Of a stretch of DNA of 64,000 nucleotides, positions 52,184-63,430 are shown one piece after another (the stretch's first letter is position 1; each line of letters begins with the position of its first letter). A model generated the notes under the pieces. The model was not told the DNA's origin, searched no databases, and was given only the letters and a program-made list of their open reading frames with translations. The stretch is from Hymenobacter daecheongensis DSM 21074 (GTDB taxonomy: Bacteria; Bacteroidota; Bacteroidia; Cytophagales; Hymenobacteraceae): positions 310,001-374,000 of the forward strand of contig NZ_FQYN01000002.1 of NCBI RefSeq assembly GCF_900141805.1, in the 5' to 3' direction. The position numbers were made by a program, and so were the translations under genes.

Positions 52184-55174
52184 ATGCGTAGTTACAAAAG
52201 CCTGAATAACCTGGTGGGCTGGCTGGTTTTTGCCGTCGCCACCCTCACTTATCTGCTTACGCTGGAGCCCACGGCCAGCTTCTGGGACTGTGGCGAGTTC
52301 ATTGCCTGCTCCTATAAGCTGCTGGTGCCGCATCCGCCGGGGGCCCCTACTTTTCTGCTGCTGGGCCGCCTGTTTTCGCTGTTTTCCTTCGGCGATGTCA
52401 CCAAGGTTTCGGTGCTGATTAACATGCTCTCGGCCCTGAGCAGCTCGTTCACGGTGCTGTTTCTGTTCTGGACCATCACGATGCTGGCCAAGAAGCTGGT
52501 GCTGAACCAGCCCGGCCTGCAGGACGACCGCCTGGCCGAACCGACTATGGGCCAGACGCTGCTGATTCTGGGCGCTGGGGCCGTGGGGGCCCTGTCTTTC
52601 GCCTTCTCTGATTCGTTCTGGTTCAATGCCGTGGAGGCCGAGGTATACGCCATGTCGGCGCTGTGCACGGCGGCCGTGGTCTGGATTATGATGAAGTGGG
52701 AAAACCGCGCCGACGAGCCGGATTCCGACAAATGGCTGATTTTGATTGCCCTGGTGCTGGGCCTCAGCATCGGGGTTCACTTGCTGAACTTGCTGGCCAT
52801 TCCGGCCCTGGGCTTTATTTATTACTACCGTCGCCACCCCAACCCGACGCTGTGGGGCGGCGTGTTCACGCTGGCCATCAGCAGCCTGATTGTGGGCCTG
52901 ATTCTGGCCGGCATCATTCCGGGGCTACCGTCATTGGCAGGCGGGTTTGAGGTGTTTTTCGTGAACAGTGTGGGGCTACCGTTCAATTTCGGCCTGGTCA
53001 TTTTCCTGGTGCTGTTCATCAGCCTGATCTGGTTTGGCTTCCGCTACTCGTTCCGCAACCAGAACCGCCTCGTGAACACGGCCATGTTGTGCCTGGTGTT
53101 CATTCTGATCGGCTACTCGTCGTACCTCATCGTGCCGATCCGGAGCAGCTACCACCCCACCATCAACGAAAACAACCCCGAGGATGTGCTTTCCTTCGTG
53201 AGCTACCTCAAGCGTGAGCAGTACGGCGACCGGCCCCTGCTGTATGGGCCGCAGTTCAACGCCGAGCCCATCGACCAGAAGGAGGGCGCGCCGCGCTACG
53301 TGCGCAAGGGCGACAAGTACGTGGTGGCCGAGCGCAAGCTGGAAACCATCTACCGTGACGAGGACAAAATGCTGCTCCCGCGCATCTATAGCCCCGACCC
53401 GAGCCACCTCTACAACTACAAGAAGTGGGTGGATATTCAGGAAGGCGTGAAGCCCACAATGGGCCAGAACCTGAGCTTTCTGTTTAAGTACCAGATCGGG
53501 CACATGTACTGGCGCTACTTCCTGTGGAATTACGTGGGCCGCGAAAGCGACATTCAGCAGGCCGGCGTGGTATGGCCCTGGGACGGCGGCAAAGCCGGCC
53601 TGCCCGAGCGCATCGCCGACAGCCCCGCCCGCAACAATTTCTTCGCCATTCCGCTGATTCTGGGCTTGCTGGGCCTGTTTTACCAAGCCCGGCGCGACGG
53701 CCGCAATGCCTTTGTGGTGGGGCTGCTGTTCCTGTTCACGGGGCTGGCCATTGTTATCTACCTGAACCAGCCGCCCATCGAGCCCCGCGAGCGGGACTAC
53801 ACCTTCACGGGCGGCACGTTCGCCTTTGCCATCTGGATTGGCCTGGGTGTGCTGGGGCTGGCCGATTTGCTAAAGGCAATTTTGAAAGCAGACTCGGCCC
53901 GCGCCGGGGCGGCCACGGCGCTGGCCCTGCTGGCTCCCGGCCTGATGCTGACTCAGGGCTGGGACGACCACAACCGCTCCGACCGCTACAACTCCGTCGA
54001 TTCGGCCAAAAACCTGCTCAACAGCTGCGCCCCGAACGCCATTCTATTCACCAACGGCGACAACGACACCTTCCCGCTCTGGTACGCTCAGGAAGTGGAA
54101 GGCATTCGCACCGACGTGCGCGTGGCCGTGCTCAGCTACCTGAACACCGACTGGTACATCAACCAGATGAAGCGCGACTCCTATAAGTCGGCCCCGCTGC
54201 CGATTTCGATGAGTTCCGACGACTACGCCCAGGGCACCAACGATTACCTGCCCTACGTGGAGAATCCGGCGGTGCAGGAGGTGAACCTGAAGGAGTTCGT
54301 GCAGCTTGTGGATCAGGACAGCCCGCTGTTGCAGGTGCAAACCCAGAGCGGCCGCTCGATGCTCTCGTTCCCCACGCGCAAGTTTTTCCTGCCGGTTGAT
54401 ACGGCGGCCGTGGAAAAGCTTGGCATCATCCCGAAAGACCGCCGCAAGCAGCTCGTCTCGCGCATGGAGTGGGATATGGGCAAGGGCGCCATCGAGAAAA
54501 AAAACCTGGTGATTCTGGACATGCTGGCCACCAACAACTGGAAGCGCCCGGTGTACTTCTCCACCACCGTCAACTCCGACGACTACATGAACCTGCAGCC
54601 GTACTTCCAGCTCGAAGGCCTGGCGTACCGCATCTTGCCCGCCCGCGACCCGAACTACGACCCGCGCAGCCAGGACGATGGCTACGTGGCCCAGGACATC
54701 ATGTTTGAAAATATGATGAACAAGTTCGTGTACCGCAATCTGGACCGCGCCGACATTTTCTACGACGAAAACAACCTGCGCTTCCCCAGCAACTACCGCC
54801 GCCAGTTCTCGCGCCTCACCGATACCTATCTGGCCGAGGGCAACAAGGCCAAAGCCAAGCAGATCATGGACAAGGCCTTTGCGGTGATGCCCGACAAGTC
54901 CATTCCCTACGACTATTCGAGCCCGCAGTTTGTGGTGCCGCTGGTGCAGGTGGGCGAAAAAGCCCGCGCCAACGAGGTGATGGACACCATGACCAACCGC
55001 GCCCAGCAGGCCCTGGCCTACTACAGCACCCATAACAGCGCTCTGTTCGATATGGAAGTGCAGGCCAACCTGGCGGCTTTGCAGAGCGTGTACCGCGCCG
55101 CCGAGCAGGTAGGCGACCAGGCCCGCGCCAAAAAAGCCTATGACCTACTCAATCAGTACTACCCGCGCCAGTAA
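52184..55174 (+). CDS. DUF2723/GT117 protein O-glycosyltransferase-like membrane protein
   Basis: The 996-residue protein has about 12 membrane segments in its first 500 residues and a large soluble C-terminal half. Near the start, SFWDCGEFIACSYKLLVPHP (with Asp35 and Glu38 in the acidic pair) and GAPTFLLLGRLFSLF match DUF2723/GT117. Related C-family transferases use lipid-linked sugars. The C-terminal part has NDTFPLWYAQEVEGIRTDV, which is also typical. It probably transfers a lipid-linked sugar outside the cytoplasm. The family has links to protein O-glycosylation in Bacteroidota, but the donor is not known here. The start at 52184 (MRSYKSLNNL) fits the membrane start, and the GTG at 52136 is rejected. 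Confidence 0.9.
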   Translation: MRSYKSLNNLVGWLVFAVATLTYLLTLEPTASFWDCGEFIACSYKLLVPHPPGAPTFLLLGRLFSLFSFGDVTKVSVLINMLSALSSSFTVLFLFWTITMLAKKLVLNQPGLQDDRLAEPTMGQTLLILGAGAVGALSFAFSDSFWFNAVEAEVYAMSALCTAAVVWIMMKWENRADEPDSDKWLILIALVLGLSIGVHLLNLLAIPALGFIYYYRRHPNPTLWGGVFTLAISSLIVGLILAGIIPGLPSLAGGFEVFFVNSVGLPFNFGLVIFLVLFISLIWFGFRYSFRNQNRLVNTAMLCLVFILIGYSSYLIVPIRSSYHPTINENNPEDVLSFVSYLKREQYGDRPLLYGPQFNAEPIDQKEGAPRYVRKGDKYVVAERKLETIYRDEDKMLLPRIYSPDPSHLYNYKKWVDIQEGVKPTMGQNLSFLFKYQIGHMYWRYFLWNYVGRESDIQQAGVVWPWDGGKAGLPERIADSPARNNFFAIPLILGLLGLFYQARRDGRNAFVVGLLFLFTGLAIVIYLNQPPIEPRERDYTFTGGTFAFAIWIGLGVLGLADLLKAILKADSARAGAATALALLAPGLMLTQGWDDHNRSDRYNSVDSAKNLLNSCAPNAILFTNGDNDTFPLWYAQEVEGIRTDVRVAVLSYLNTDWYINQMKRDSYKSAPLPISMSSDDYAQGTNDYLPYVENPAVQEVNLKEFVQLVDQDSPLLQVQTQSGRSMLSFPTRKFFLPVDTAAVEKLGIIPKDRRKQLVSRMEWDMGKGAIEKKNLVILDMLATNNWKRPVYFSTTVNSDDYMNLQPYFQLEGLAYRILPARDPNYDPRSQDDGYVAQDIMFENMMNKFVYRNLDRADIFYDENNLRFPSNYRRQFSRLTDTYLAEGNKAKAKQIMDKAFAVMPDKSIPYDYSSPQFVVPLVQVGEKARANEVMDTMTNRAQQALAYYSTHNSALFDMEVQANLAALQSVYRAAEQVGDQARAKKAYDLLNQYYPRQ

Positions 55175-55289
55175 CGGCCGAGTTGCGTTTTAGATTGCCG
55201 ACAGCCGCTCCCGCTTGGGGGCGGCTGTTTTGCTGCCTCCCCGGCTGCCTGGCCCGGCGCGGCGTGCCTCAACCTCAAAAACCGCTTTC

Positions 55290-55520
55290 AGAGCCTCAAA
55301 AAGCCATTCCGCCACCCCGCCAATTGCTCGCGCTGACGTTCCGGAGGCTCGCGCCGGGGCTTCGGAAGGGCGCGCCGGGGAGTGGGAAGGGCCCGGCGGC
55401 ATTTCGGAGGCTCGGGCCGTCATTCGGAGAGCACCCGGCGAGGTTTTGGAGGCCCCCGGCGGAGCGGGGCAGGGACGTGGCCGGGCAGCAACCGGCACGC
55501 GCCCGGCGGCGGCCAAAATC
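55290..55520. repeat. Degenerate 21-bp tandem array
   Basis: At least seven degenerate units of about 20-24 bases resemble GxTTCGGAGGCxCGCCCGGCG. The repeat is readable without stops in several frames. On the minus strand it would encode heptapeptides such as ARASEMP, ARPSEAP and ARASGTS, and on the plus strand TFRRLAP, GLRKGAP, AFRRLGP. None of these frames begins with a credible signal or domain, so I treat the array as a repeat rather than as coding sequence. It lies in the 446-base gap before the GWxTD gene, which holds nothing else that I can support. Confidence 0.55.
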
Positions 55521-55620
55521 CGGGGCGGTGTTGGCGGTCAACCAGCGGGGCAGACACCCGAAACGGGCGGCTCCTACGTTCAATACCAGCGCCCAACATT
55601 GCCTAACGTGCGCTGCCCTC

Positions 55621-56838
55621 GTGAAAACTCCCCTGCTCTTCTTGCTATTGCTGCTCCTATGGGCGCCCCGCCCGGCCGCTGCCCAGCGCCGCGACTTTGC
55701 CGGGCTCTACGCGGCCCAGCGCCGCCTGCAGCTCGATACCCGCCGTGAGGCCGACAGCCTGCATTTCTACGTGCGCTTCGCCGATGGCAGCGTGCTGCGG
55801 CGCGGCCACCCGTTGCGCCTGGCCGCCTGGGCCGGCTACGAGGCCAAGCGCCCGCTCTGGCAGGATACCGTGCCCCGCCTTGGCCGCCGCATCCGGCCGG
55901 CGGGGGCGGCCAGCTGGGTCGAATTCTCGCTGCCCGCCGCCCGGCTGCGGCCCGGCCAGGTACTGAGCCTGCACTGCGGCCCCGCCGACGAAGCTGCAGC
56001 CGGCCCCGATGGCGCGTGGCTGCTGCTCACGCCTGAGCGCCTGGGCCGCGCGTTCATCCTCACCGATTCGGTGGGCGACCCGCTGCTGCGCCCGTTTATC
56101 CATAGCGGCGAGGCCGTGCGGGTGGACAGCTACGGGTCGGAGCAGCCGGTGACGGCCAAGCTGTATTCCACGGCCGGCTTTGCCGCCGCCCTGCCGCCCA
56201 TGGCCGACCCCGCCACGCAGCCGCCCGCCCCCCGCACCCTTGGGCTGCTCGATTCGCTGTTTTTTCGGGCCGGGCAGGAGCTGCGGCTGCGCCGGCCGGG
56301 GCTGTATGCGCTGCGGGTGGGCGATGCGCCCCGTCCGCTGGCGCTGCTGGTGGAGGAAAACGAGTTTCCGGCGCTGAAAACGGCCGACGACCTGATTCGC
56401 CCGCTCATCTACCTGACTACTTCCGCGGAGCGCCAGAAGCTCTACAACGCGCCCAATCCCAAGCACGCCGTGGATGATTTCTGGCTCAGCATCGCCCGCG
56501 ACAATCAGCCCGTGGCCCGCCAACTGATTCGCACCTACTATGGCCGCGTGGCCGATGCCAACCGGCTGTTTTCGGCCCACAAAGCCGGCTGGATGACGGA
56601 CCGGGGGCTGCTGTATGTGGTGCTGGGGCCGCCGGAAGCGGTGTACCGCACGGCCACGGAGGAGCGCTGGGTGTACCGGGGCACTGAGCGCGGCACGGCC
56701 ACGTACACGTTCCGGCCCAAACCGAGTACCTTTGCCCCCGAACACTATGAATTGGTGCGCCGCCCCGAGCACGAGCTGCTTTGGTATGCCGCCGTGGAGC
56801 AATGGAGAAAAGCACTGACCGCCCCGACCGCCCGCTGA
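55621..56838 (+). CDS. GWxTD domain protein, exported
   Basis: The 405-residue protein starts with GTG at 55621 and a clear signal peptide (VKTPLLFLLLLLLWAPRPAAAQ, with the first residue read as Met). It carries the GWxTD domain near residue 323 (AGWMTDRGLLYVVLGPPE), followed by an ERWVYRGTERGTATYTF core. GWxTD proteins are widespread in Bacteroidota and related phyla but uncharacterised. The frame stays open for 438 bases upstream through the tandem repeat, but that part is a low-complexity translation and is excluded. The gene overlaps the methyltransferase gene by 37 bases. Confidence 0.88.
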   Translation: MKTPLLFLLLLLLWAPRPAAAQRRDFAGLYAAQRRLQLDTRREADSLHFYVRFADGSVLRRGHPLRLAAWAGYEAKRPLWQDTVPRLGRRIRPAGAASWVEFSLPAARLRPGQVLSLHCGPADEAAAGPDGAWLLLTPERLGRAFILTDSVGDPLLRPFIHSGEAVRVDSYGSEQPVTAKLYSTAGFAAALPPMADPATQPPAPRTLGLLDSLFFRAGQELRLRRPGLYALRVGDAPRPLALLVEENEFPALKTADDLIRPLIYLTTSAERQKLYNAPNPKHAVDDFWLSIARDNQPVARQLIRTYYGRVADANRLFSAHKAGWMTDRGLLYVVLGPPEAVYRTATEERWVYRGTERGTATYTFRPKPSTFAPEHYELVRRPEHELLWYAAVEQWRKALTAPTAR

Positions 56839-57746
56839 AAGAGCGCCGCACGTATTTCGATTCTGAAAACCGCCCCGTGCCCCAGCACCGCGACCGGGAC
56901 GAGCGCCCTGCCGCGCCCCGCGGCGAAGGCCGGGAAGGCCGCCCTGTCGGCCCCGACAGCGGCAAGCCGCGCTACCCCCATCGCCCCGCCGCCGACCGCA
57001 GCATTGACATGCTTTTCGGCCTGCGCCCCATTCAGGAGGCGCTGAACGCGGCCCGCACGCTGGAGAAAATCTATCTGCTGCGCGGCACCAAGAACAGCAT
57101 GACCCAGGAAATCACGGAGCTGGCCAAGGCCGCCAACGTGCCCGTGTCGCTGGTGCCCATTGAGAAGCTGAACGACCTGACGCGCAAAAACCACCAGGGC
57201 GCGGTGGCTTTCGTGTCGCCGATTGACTACCAGCCGCTCGACAACATTCTGGCCGGCCTGTATGAGGAGGGAAAAACCCCGCTCCTGCTCCTGCTCGACC
57301 GCATCACCGACGTGCGCAACTTCGGCTCCATTGCCCGCAACGCCGAGTGTATGGGCGTGCACGCCATTGTGGTGCCCAGCCGCGGCGCCGCCCAGATCAA
57401 CGGCGACGCGCTGAAAACCTCGGCCGGCGCTCTGAACATCATTCCGGTGTGCCGCGAGCCGAATCTGAAGGAAACCATCACGTTTCTGCAGCAGTCGGGC
57501 GTGACGGTGGTGGCCTGCACCGAGAAGGCCGATGCCAGCCTCGAAGCCGGCTCCGTGGACCTGACCGGCCCCGTGGCCGTGCTCATGGGCAGCGAGGAAG
57601 ACGGCATCTCGCCCGAATACCTCAAGCTCGCCGACCACAAGCTCCGCATCCCAATGGCCGGCCAGATCGGCTCGCTGAACGTGTCGGTGGCCAGCGGCAT
57701 CATGCTGTTTGAAGTGCTGCGCCAGCGGCTGCGGGCCGGCGCTTAA
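56802..57746 (+). CDS. rlmB: TrmH-family RNA 2'-O-methyltransferase (RlmB-like)
   Basis: The 314-residue SpoU/TrmH methyltransferase has motif 1 RNFGSIARNAE, motif 2 VLMGSEEDGIS and motif 3 IPMAGQIGSLNVSVASGI with the deep trefoil knot. It begins with about 68 disordered, Arg/Pro-rich residues, then an L30e-like substrate-binding part (MLFGLRPIQEALNAARTLEK). The family modifies G2251 of 23S rRNA in E. coli, so an rRNA target is likely, but which one cannot be seen here. The start at 56802 overlaps the GWxTD stop by 37 bases, suggesting coupling. Confidence 0.9.
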   Translation: MEKSTDRPDRPLKERRTYFDSENRPVPQHRDRDERPAAPRGEGREGRPVGPDSGKPRYPHRPAADRSIDMLFGLRPIQEALNAARTLEKIYLLRGTKNSMTQEITELAKAANVPVSLVPIEKLNDLTRKNHQGAVAFVSPIDYQPLDNILAGLYEEGKTPLLLLLDRITDVRNFGSIARNAECMGVHAIVVPSRGAAQINGDALKTSAGALNIIPVCREPNLKETITFLQQSGVTVVACTEKADASLEAGSVDLTGPVAVLMGSEEDGISPEYLKLADHKLRIPMAGQIGSLNVSVASGIMLFEVLRQRLRAGA

Positions 57747-57764
57747 CTGCAGTAATTTTTTGGA

Positions 57765-57799
57765 AGAGCCCGCAGGAACTGGTTCCCGCGGGCTTTTTT
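57765..57799 (+). terminator. Terminator after the methyltransferase gene
   Basis: A GCCCGC/GCGGGC stem with a mismatched middle is followed by six Ts. It lies about 20 bases past the stop. Confidence 0.8.
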
Positions 57800-57917
57800 G
57801 CGCCTATTTTCTCGCAGGCCCCGTCGTTCTTAAGCTAAATTTTGGGCAGCTTGCAACTACGCCCAGGAAGATGCGGCTCCTTATATTATCCCCACACTAT
57901 CTTTCAGAATTCGGCTT

Positions 57918-58589
57918 ATGAAAAACACTACGCTTCCAGTCATCTTGCTCGTTCTGCTGGGCAGCGCCGCGCACGCTCAGGATACGCCTCACCTATTTGA
58001 AGTGGGCCTAGATGTTGTGAACCACTCTCCCTTCGTTTCGTCCCAAAACTCCTTTTACAACACCTACAGCAACGATAAAACCCAGTGGCTTTCTGGAGTC
58101 TTGTTCCGCTACAATCTGAACCGGTTTGCCCTGCGCACCAGCATCAACTACACCACCAATACCCAGGCAGTCGACTCCGAGAACTGCGCCGACTGCTTGG
58201 TAGGGGAATCGAAAGGCCAGGAGGCGAAGCTCAAAGTTGGCGGGCAGTACGCGCCTTTCGCCCGTGCCCCGTGGCTCTACGTTTTCTCTGATGTCTACTA
58301 CCGCCGCTACGCCTCGGAAGGTAACCTCACCGGCGGCTTGTGCGGCTGCCTGGACACCGATGTGCGCGTGAAATCCAACGGGTTTGGCATCGCGCCCGGG
58401 CTCGGGGCCAAAGTCAGAATGCTTAATCACTTCTACCTGAATCCGGAGGTGTATCACGAAGTTGGTCGCGGCACTAATACGGAAACGTATGCTGACCGCC
58501 GCACCGGAGAGCCTTACCCAAACAGCCTCCGCACGCCCACTTACCTTCGCAACCTCAGTGTCCGGCTCAACGCTATTTACGCGTTTTAA
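57918..58589 (+). CDS. Small outer-membrane beta-barrel-like protein
   Basis: This 223-residue protein has a signal peptide (MKNTTLPVILLVLLGSAAHAQ) and alternating hydrophobic/polar strands ending in the C-terminal LSVRLNAIYAF. A final Phe is common in barrel proteins. Four Cys (CADCLVG and CGCLDTD) might form disulfides in loops. No family recognised. It has its own terminator on each side and does not look part of an operon. Confidence 0.65.
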   Translation: MKNTTLPVILLVLLGSAAHAQDTPHLFEVGLDVVNHSPFVSSQNSFYNTYSNDKTQWLSGVLFRYNLNRFALRTSINYTTNTQAVDSENCADCLVGESKGQEAKLKVGGQYAPFARAPWLYVFSDVYYRRYASEGNLTGGLCGCLDTDVRVKSNGFGIAPGLGAKVRMLNHFYLNPEVYHEVGRGTNTETYADRRTGEPYPNSLRTPTYLRNLSVRLNAIYAF

Positions 58590-58616
58590 CTCCCTGCTGA
58601 CGACATGATCATTGCC

Positions 58617-58655
58617 AAAAAAGGGCCGCTGCGCAGTGCGCAGCGGCCCTTTTAG
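58617..58655. terminator. Bidirectional terminator between the barrel gene and manC
   Basis: A stem of about 16 bp (AAAAGGGCCGCTGCGC with GCGCAGCGGCCCTTTT) has a short loop. A-run and T-run on opposite sides allow it to work on both strands. Confidence 0.88.
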
Positions 58656-58677
58656 GTGTTTTGAGTCGTCGGCGGGC

Positions 58678-59769
58678 TTAATTATATCCGTGGCCCTTCT
58701 TCGACTTTACATCGGCCACGAATTCCTTCACGCGCTGCTCCTCCGTGCGCTTGCAGATGAGCAGCACGTTGTCGTATTCGGCAATGATGTAGCCTTCGAG
58801 GCCCTGCACCACCACGAGGCGGTCGGCGGGGGTTTTGATGACGCACTCGCGGGTGTCGTAGAGTAGCGCGTCGCCGTCCACCACGTTGTTGTCCGCGTCG
58901 TGGTGGCCCATGCGGTGCAGCGAGTCCCAGGTGCCCAGGTCGCTCCAGCCGAAGTCGGCAGGCAGCACGTACACGTTATCGGCCTTTTCCATCACGCCGT
59001 AGTCGATGCTGATGTTGCGGCAGCGGGTGTAGGCCTGGGTGATAAACTCGGCCTCGGCGGGCGTGCCCAGCTGAGCGGTGCCTTCGTCAAATACTTCGGC
59101 AATATCGCCCAGGTACTGATGGAAGGCGTGAATAATGGCATCGGCCCGCCACACAAACAGACCCGAGTTCCAGAGGAAGTCGCCGCTGTCCAGAAACATT
59201 TCGGCCAGCTCCAGATTCGGCTTCTCAGTGAAGGTTTTTACCTTCTTCAGGCCGTCGGGCAGCATCCCTTTCTTCTCCGCGTCGATATACTGAATGTAGC
59301 CGTAGCCGGTATCGGGGCGTGAGGGCTGAATGCCGAGCGTGATGAGAATCTCATGGTCGCGGGCCGCCGCCACGGCCTGCATGATAATGCGCTGAAACTC
59401 CACCTCGCGCAGCACCGCGTGGTCAGCGGGCGTTACGATGATGACGGCTTTGGGGTCGCGCTGCGCGATGCGGTAGCTGGCGTAAGCAATGCAGGGCGCG
59501 GTATTGCGGCCGATGGGCTCGCCCAGAATCTGATCGACGGGCAGCGTGGGCAGGTGCTGCTGCACCAGATCGGTATAGTCGCGGTTGGTTACCACAAACA
59601 CGTTTTCGGGCGGGCAGATGCCCTGAAACCGCTCGACCGTGAGCTGCAGCATGGAGCGGCCCACGCCCATCACATCATGGAACTGCTTGGGCAGCGTGGT
59701 GCGGCTGAAAGGCCAGAAGCGGCTCCCGATGCCGCCCGCCATCACGACGAGGTACGTATTTTGTTCCAT
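58678..59769 (-). CDS. manC: Mannose-1-phosphate guanylyltransferase
   Basis: The 363-residue nucleotidyltransferase starts MEQNTYLVVMAGGIGSRFWP, the GTP-binding start of the GDP-mannose pyrophosphorylase family, followed by FSRTTLPKQFHDV. EPIGRNTAPCIAYA, VTPADHAV and FTEKPNLELAEMFLDSGDFL are also typical. It makes GDP-mannose for exopolysaccharide, LPS or protein glycosylation. It is the short form without a C-terminal phosphomannose isomerase domain. The start at 59769 was chosen by homology to the N-terminal motif. The upstream frame to 59808 adds 13 unrelated residues. Confidence 0.92.
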   Translation of the reverse strand: MEQNTYLVVMAGGIGSRFWPFSRTTLPKQFHDVMGVGRSMLQLTVERFQGICPPENVFVVTNRDYTDLVQQHLPTLPVDQILGEPIGRNTAPCIAYASYRIAQRDPKAVIIVTPADHAVLREVEFQRIIMQAVAAARDHEILITLGIQPSRPDTGYGYIQYIDAEKKGMLPDGLKKVKTFTEKPNLELAEMFLDSGDFLWNSGLFVWRADAIIHAFHQYLGDIAEVFDEGTAQLGTPAEAEFITQAYTRCRNISIDYGVMEKADNVYVLPADFGWSDLGTWDSLHRMGHHDADNNVVDGDALLYDTRECVIKTPADRLVVVQGLEGYIIAEYDNVLLICKRTEEQRVKEFVADVKSKKGHGYN

Positions 59770-59880
59770 AGTTTGTAGGGCCGGAGCGGCGTGAGGAAGA
59801 GTTGCCAAGATTCGATTCTGCTAATATGTAATTTTTGTCGGCGAAGTGCCGGTGGTACTGGTGCGAGTTTTTTTTACTGG

Positions 59881-59972
59881 CTGTCATCCTGAGCCTGCGA
59901 AGGACCTCTCCCGCTTCGTTGCCCCAGGGATTACCATTGCAGTAGAGGTTCTTCGCAAGCTCAGGATGACAG
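59881..59972. repeat. Dispersed hairpin repeat, copy 2
   Basis: The left arm at 59881-59909 (starting CTGTCATCCTGAGC) pairs with 59944-59972 with few mismatches. The sequence is clearly related to the element at 31699-31858, sharing CTGTCATCCTGAGC and GCGAAGGACC. It lies between the divergent-tail regions of manC and the isomerase gene. No ORF is inside. Confidence 0.78.
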
Positions 59973-59998
59973 TGCCTTTCCCCATTTTAACGCTGCCC

Positions 59999-60976
59999 TT
60001 ACACCAGTCCTTCGCGCAGCAGGTCGTGCAGGTGAATGAAGCCACTGAAGCGGCCGTTTTCAGTCACGATGAGTTGGGTGATGTTGCGGTCCTGCATCCG
60101 CACGAGGGCTTCGGCGGCGAAGTCATCTACATCGATGGTGACGGGGCCGGGCGTGAGAATGTCGCGGGCCTGCACGGCTTCCAGGCGGGTGAAGTTGGTG
60201 AGCATCCGGCGCAGGTCGCCATCGGTGATGATGCCCAGCAGCCCGCCATCGGCCAGGCTGAGCACGGCCGTTGCTCCGAGGCGCTTGCCCGATATTTCGA
60301 GGATGATGTCTTTCAGTGGCGCGTCTTCCAGTACCTGCGGAGCCTGGTTCTGGCGGCTCAAATCGCCCACTTTCAGGTAGAGCTTCTTGCCCAGCGTGCC
60401 GCCGGGGTGCAGGCGGGCAAAGTCGGCGGAGGTGAACTCGCGCGATTCGAGCAGGCATACGGCCAGCGCATCGCCCAGGGCCAGGGCGGCGGTGGTGCTG
60501 GTGGTGGGGGCCAGGTTGTGGGGGCAGGCCTCACGCGTCACGGGGGCGTGCAGCACATAGTCGGCCTGCACGCCCAGGTACGAGTCGGCGTTGCTGACCA
60601 GCGCCGCCAGTGGCACGCCCTTGCGCTTGAGCAGTGGTACCAGCACTTTTATTTCCGGGGTGTCGCCGCTCTTGCTGATGGCAATGACAAAATCTTCCGG
60701 TTGAATCATGCCCAGGTCGCCATGAATGGCATCGGCGGCGTGCATAAACAGCGCTGGCGTACCCGTTGAGTTGAGGGTAGCCACCATCTTGCCCGCAATG
60801 TGGGCGCTCTTGCCGATGCCGGTGACCACCACCCGACCCCGTAATGAGAGTATGACAGCTACGCATTGTGCAAAATCCGGAGTTTGAGCAATGGCCGTAG
60901 CCACGCCCCGAACGGCTTCTGCTTCTTCGAGAAGCACTTTTTTTGCAATCGAGATGATGTCGTTCTGCGGTTTCAA
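59999..60976 (-). CDS. kdsD: Arabinose-5-phosphate isomerase (KpsF/GutQ/KdsD family)
   Basis: The 325-residue protein has an SIS domain, containing VTGIGKSAHIAGKMVATLNS, DAIHGDLGMI and ISKSGDTPEIKVLVPLLKRKG. Two CBS domains follow from about residue 205 onward, with the strings DILTPGPVTIDVDDFAAEAL and LIVTENGRFSGFIHLHDLLR. It converts ribulose 5-phosphate to arabinose 5-phosphate, the first step to Kdo in LPS. Together with LpxH in this window it supports a lipid A/Kdo outer membrane. The start is normal. It diverges from recQ. Confidence 0.93.
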   Translation of the reverse strand: MKPQNDIISIAKKVLLEEAEAVRGVATAIAQTPDFAQCVAVILSLRGRVVVTGIGKSAHIAGKMVATLNSTGTPALFMHAADAIHGDLGMIQPEDFVIAISKSGDTPEIKVLVPLLKRKGVPLAALVSNADSYLGVQADYVLHAPVTREACPHNLAPTTSTTAALALGDALAVCLLESREFTSADFARLHPGGTLGKKLYLKVGDLSRQNQAPQVLEDAPLKDIILEISGKRLGATAVLSLADGGLLGIITDGDLRRMLTNFTRLEAVQARDILTPGPVTIDVDDFAAEALVRMQDRNITQLIVTENGRFSGFIHLHDLLREGLV

Positions 60977-60978
60977 TC

Positions 60979-60986
60979 TAAATTTG
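60979..60986 (+). promoter_or_regulatory. Candidate promoter of recQ
   Basis: TAAATTTG fully matches TAnnTTTG in the space between divergent kdsD and recQ, and would leave a leader of about 60 bases before the ATG at 61054. Confidence 0.4.
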
Positions 60987-61053
60987 TATAGATTGAGTAG
61001 TCATCCCCGGCGGGGCTGATGCTCAAGTCTGCAACCCAATAGAGCAAGTGAGA

Positions 61054-63255
<2,202 letters not shown>

Positions 63256-63299
63256 ACCACGAATTCCGCTGATCAGGCGCTGATTTCACTGATTTTCGA

Positions 63300-63336
63300 C
63301 CGCGAGGCGGCCCTTTCGGGGCCGCCTCGTGGCGTT
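63300..63336 (+). terminator. Weak terminator-like hairpin after recQ
   Basis: A 10-bp stem (GAGGCGGCCC with GGGCCGCCTC) with a TTTCG loop follows the recQ stop, but the T-run after it is poor. Confidence 0.45.
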
Positions 63337-63430
63337 TGCGGGCGGGCTGCTTTTGCCGCCTCAGCCGGGATAATCAAAACGTTTTCGCCGGAAAGCCTAT
63401 CTTCGGAGCGACTTCACCTAATCCCTTTTT

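Noticed and set aside
55183-55620. N-terminal extension of the GWxTD gene
   Set aside because: The frame is open, but its translation is low-complexity repeat sequence and a full signal peptide begins at the GTG at 55621.
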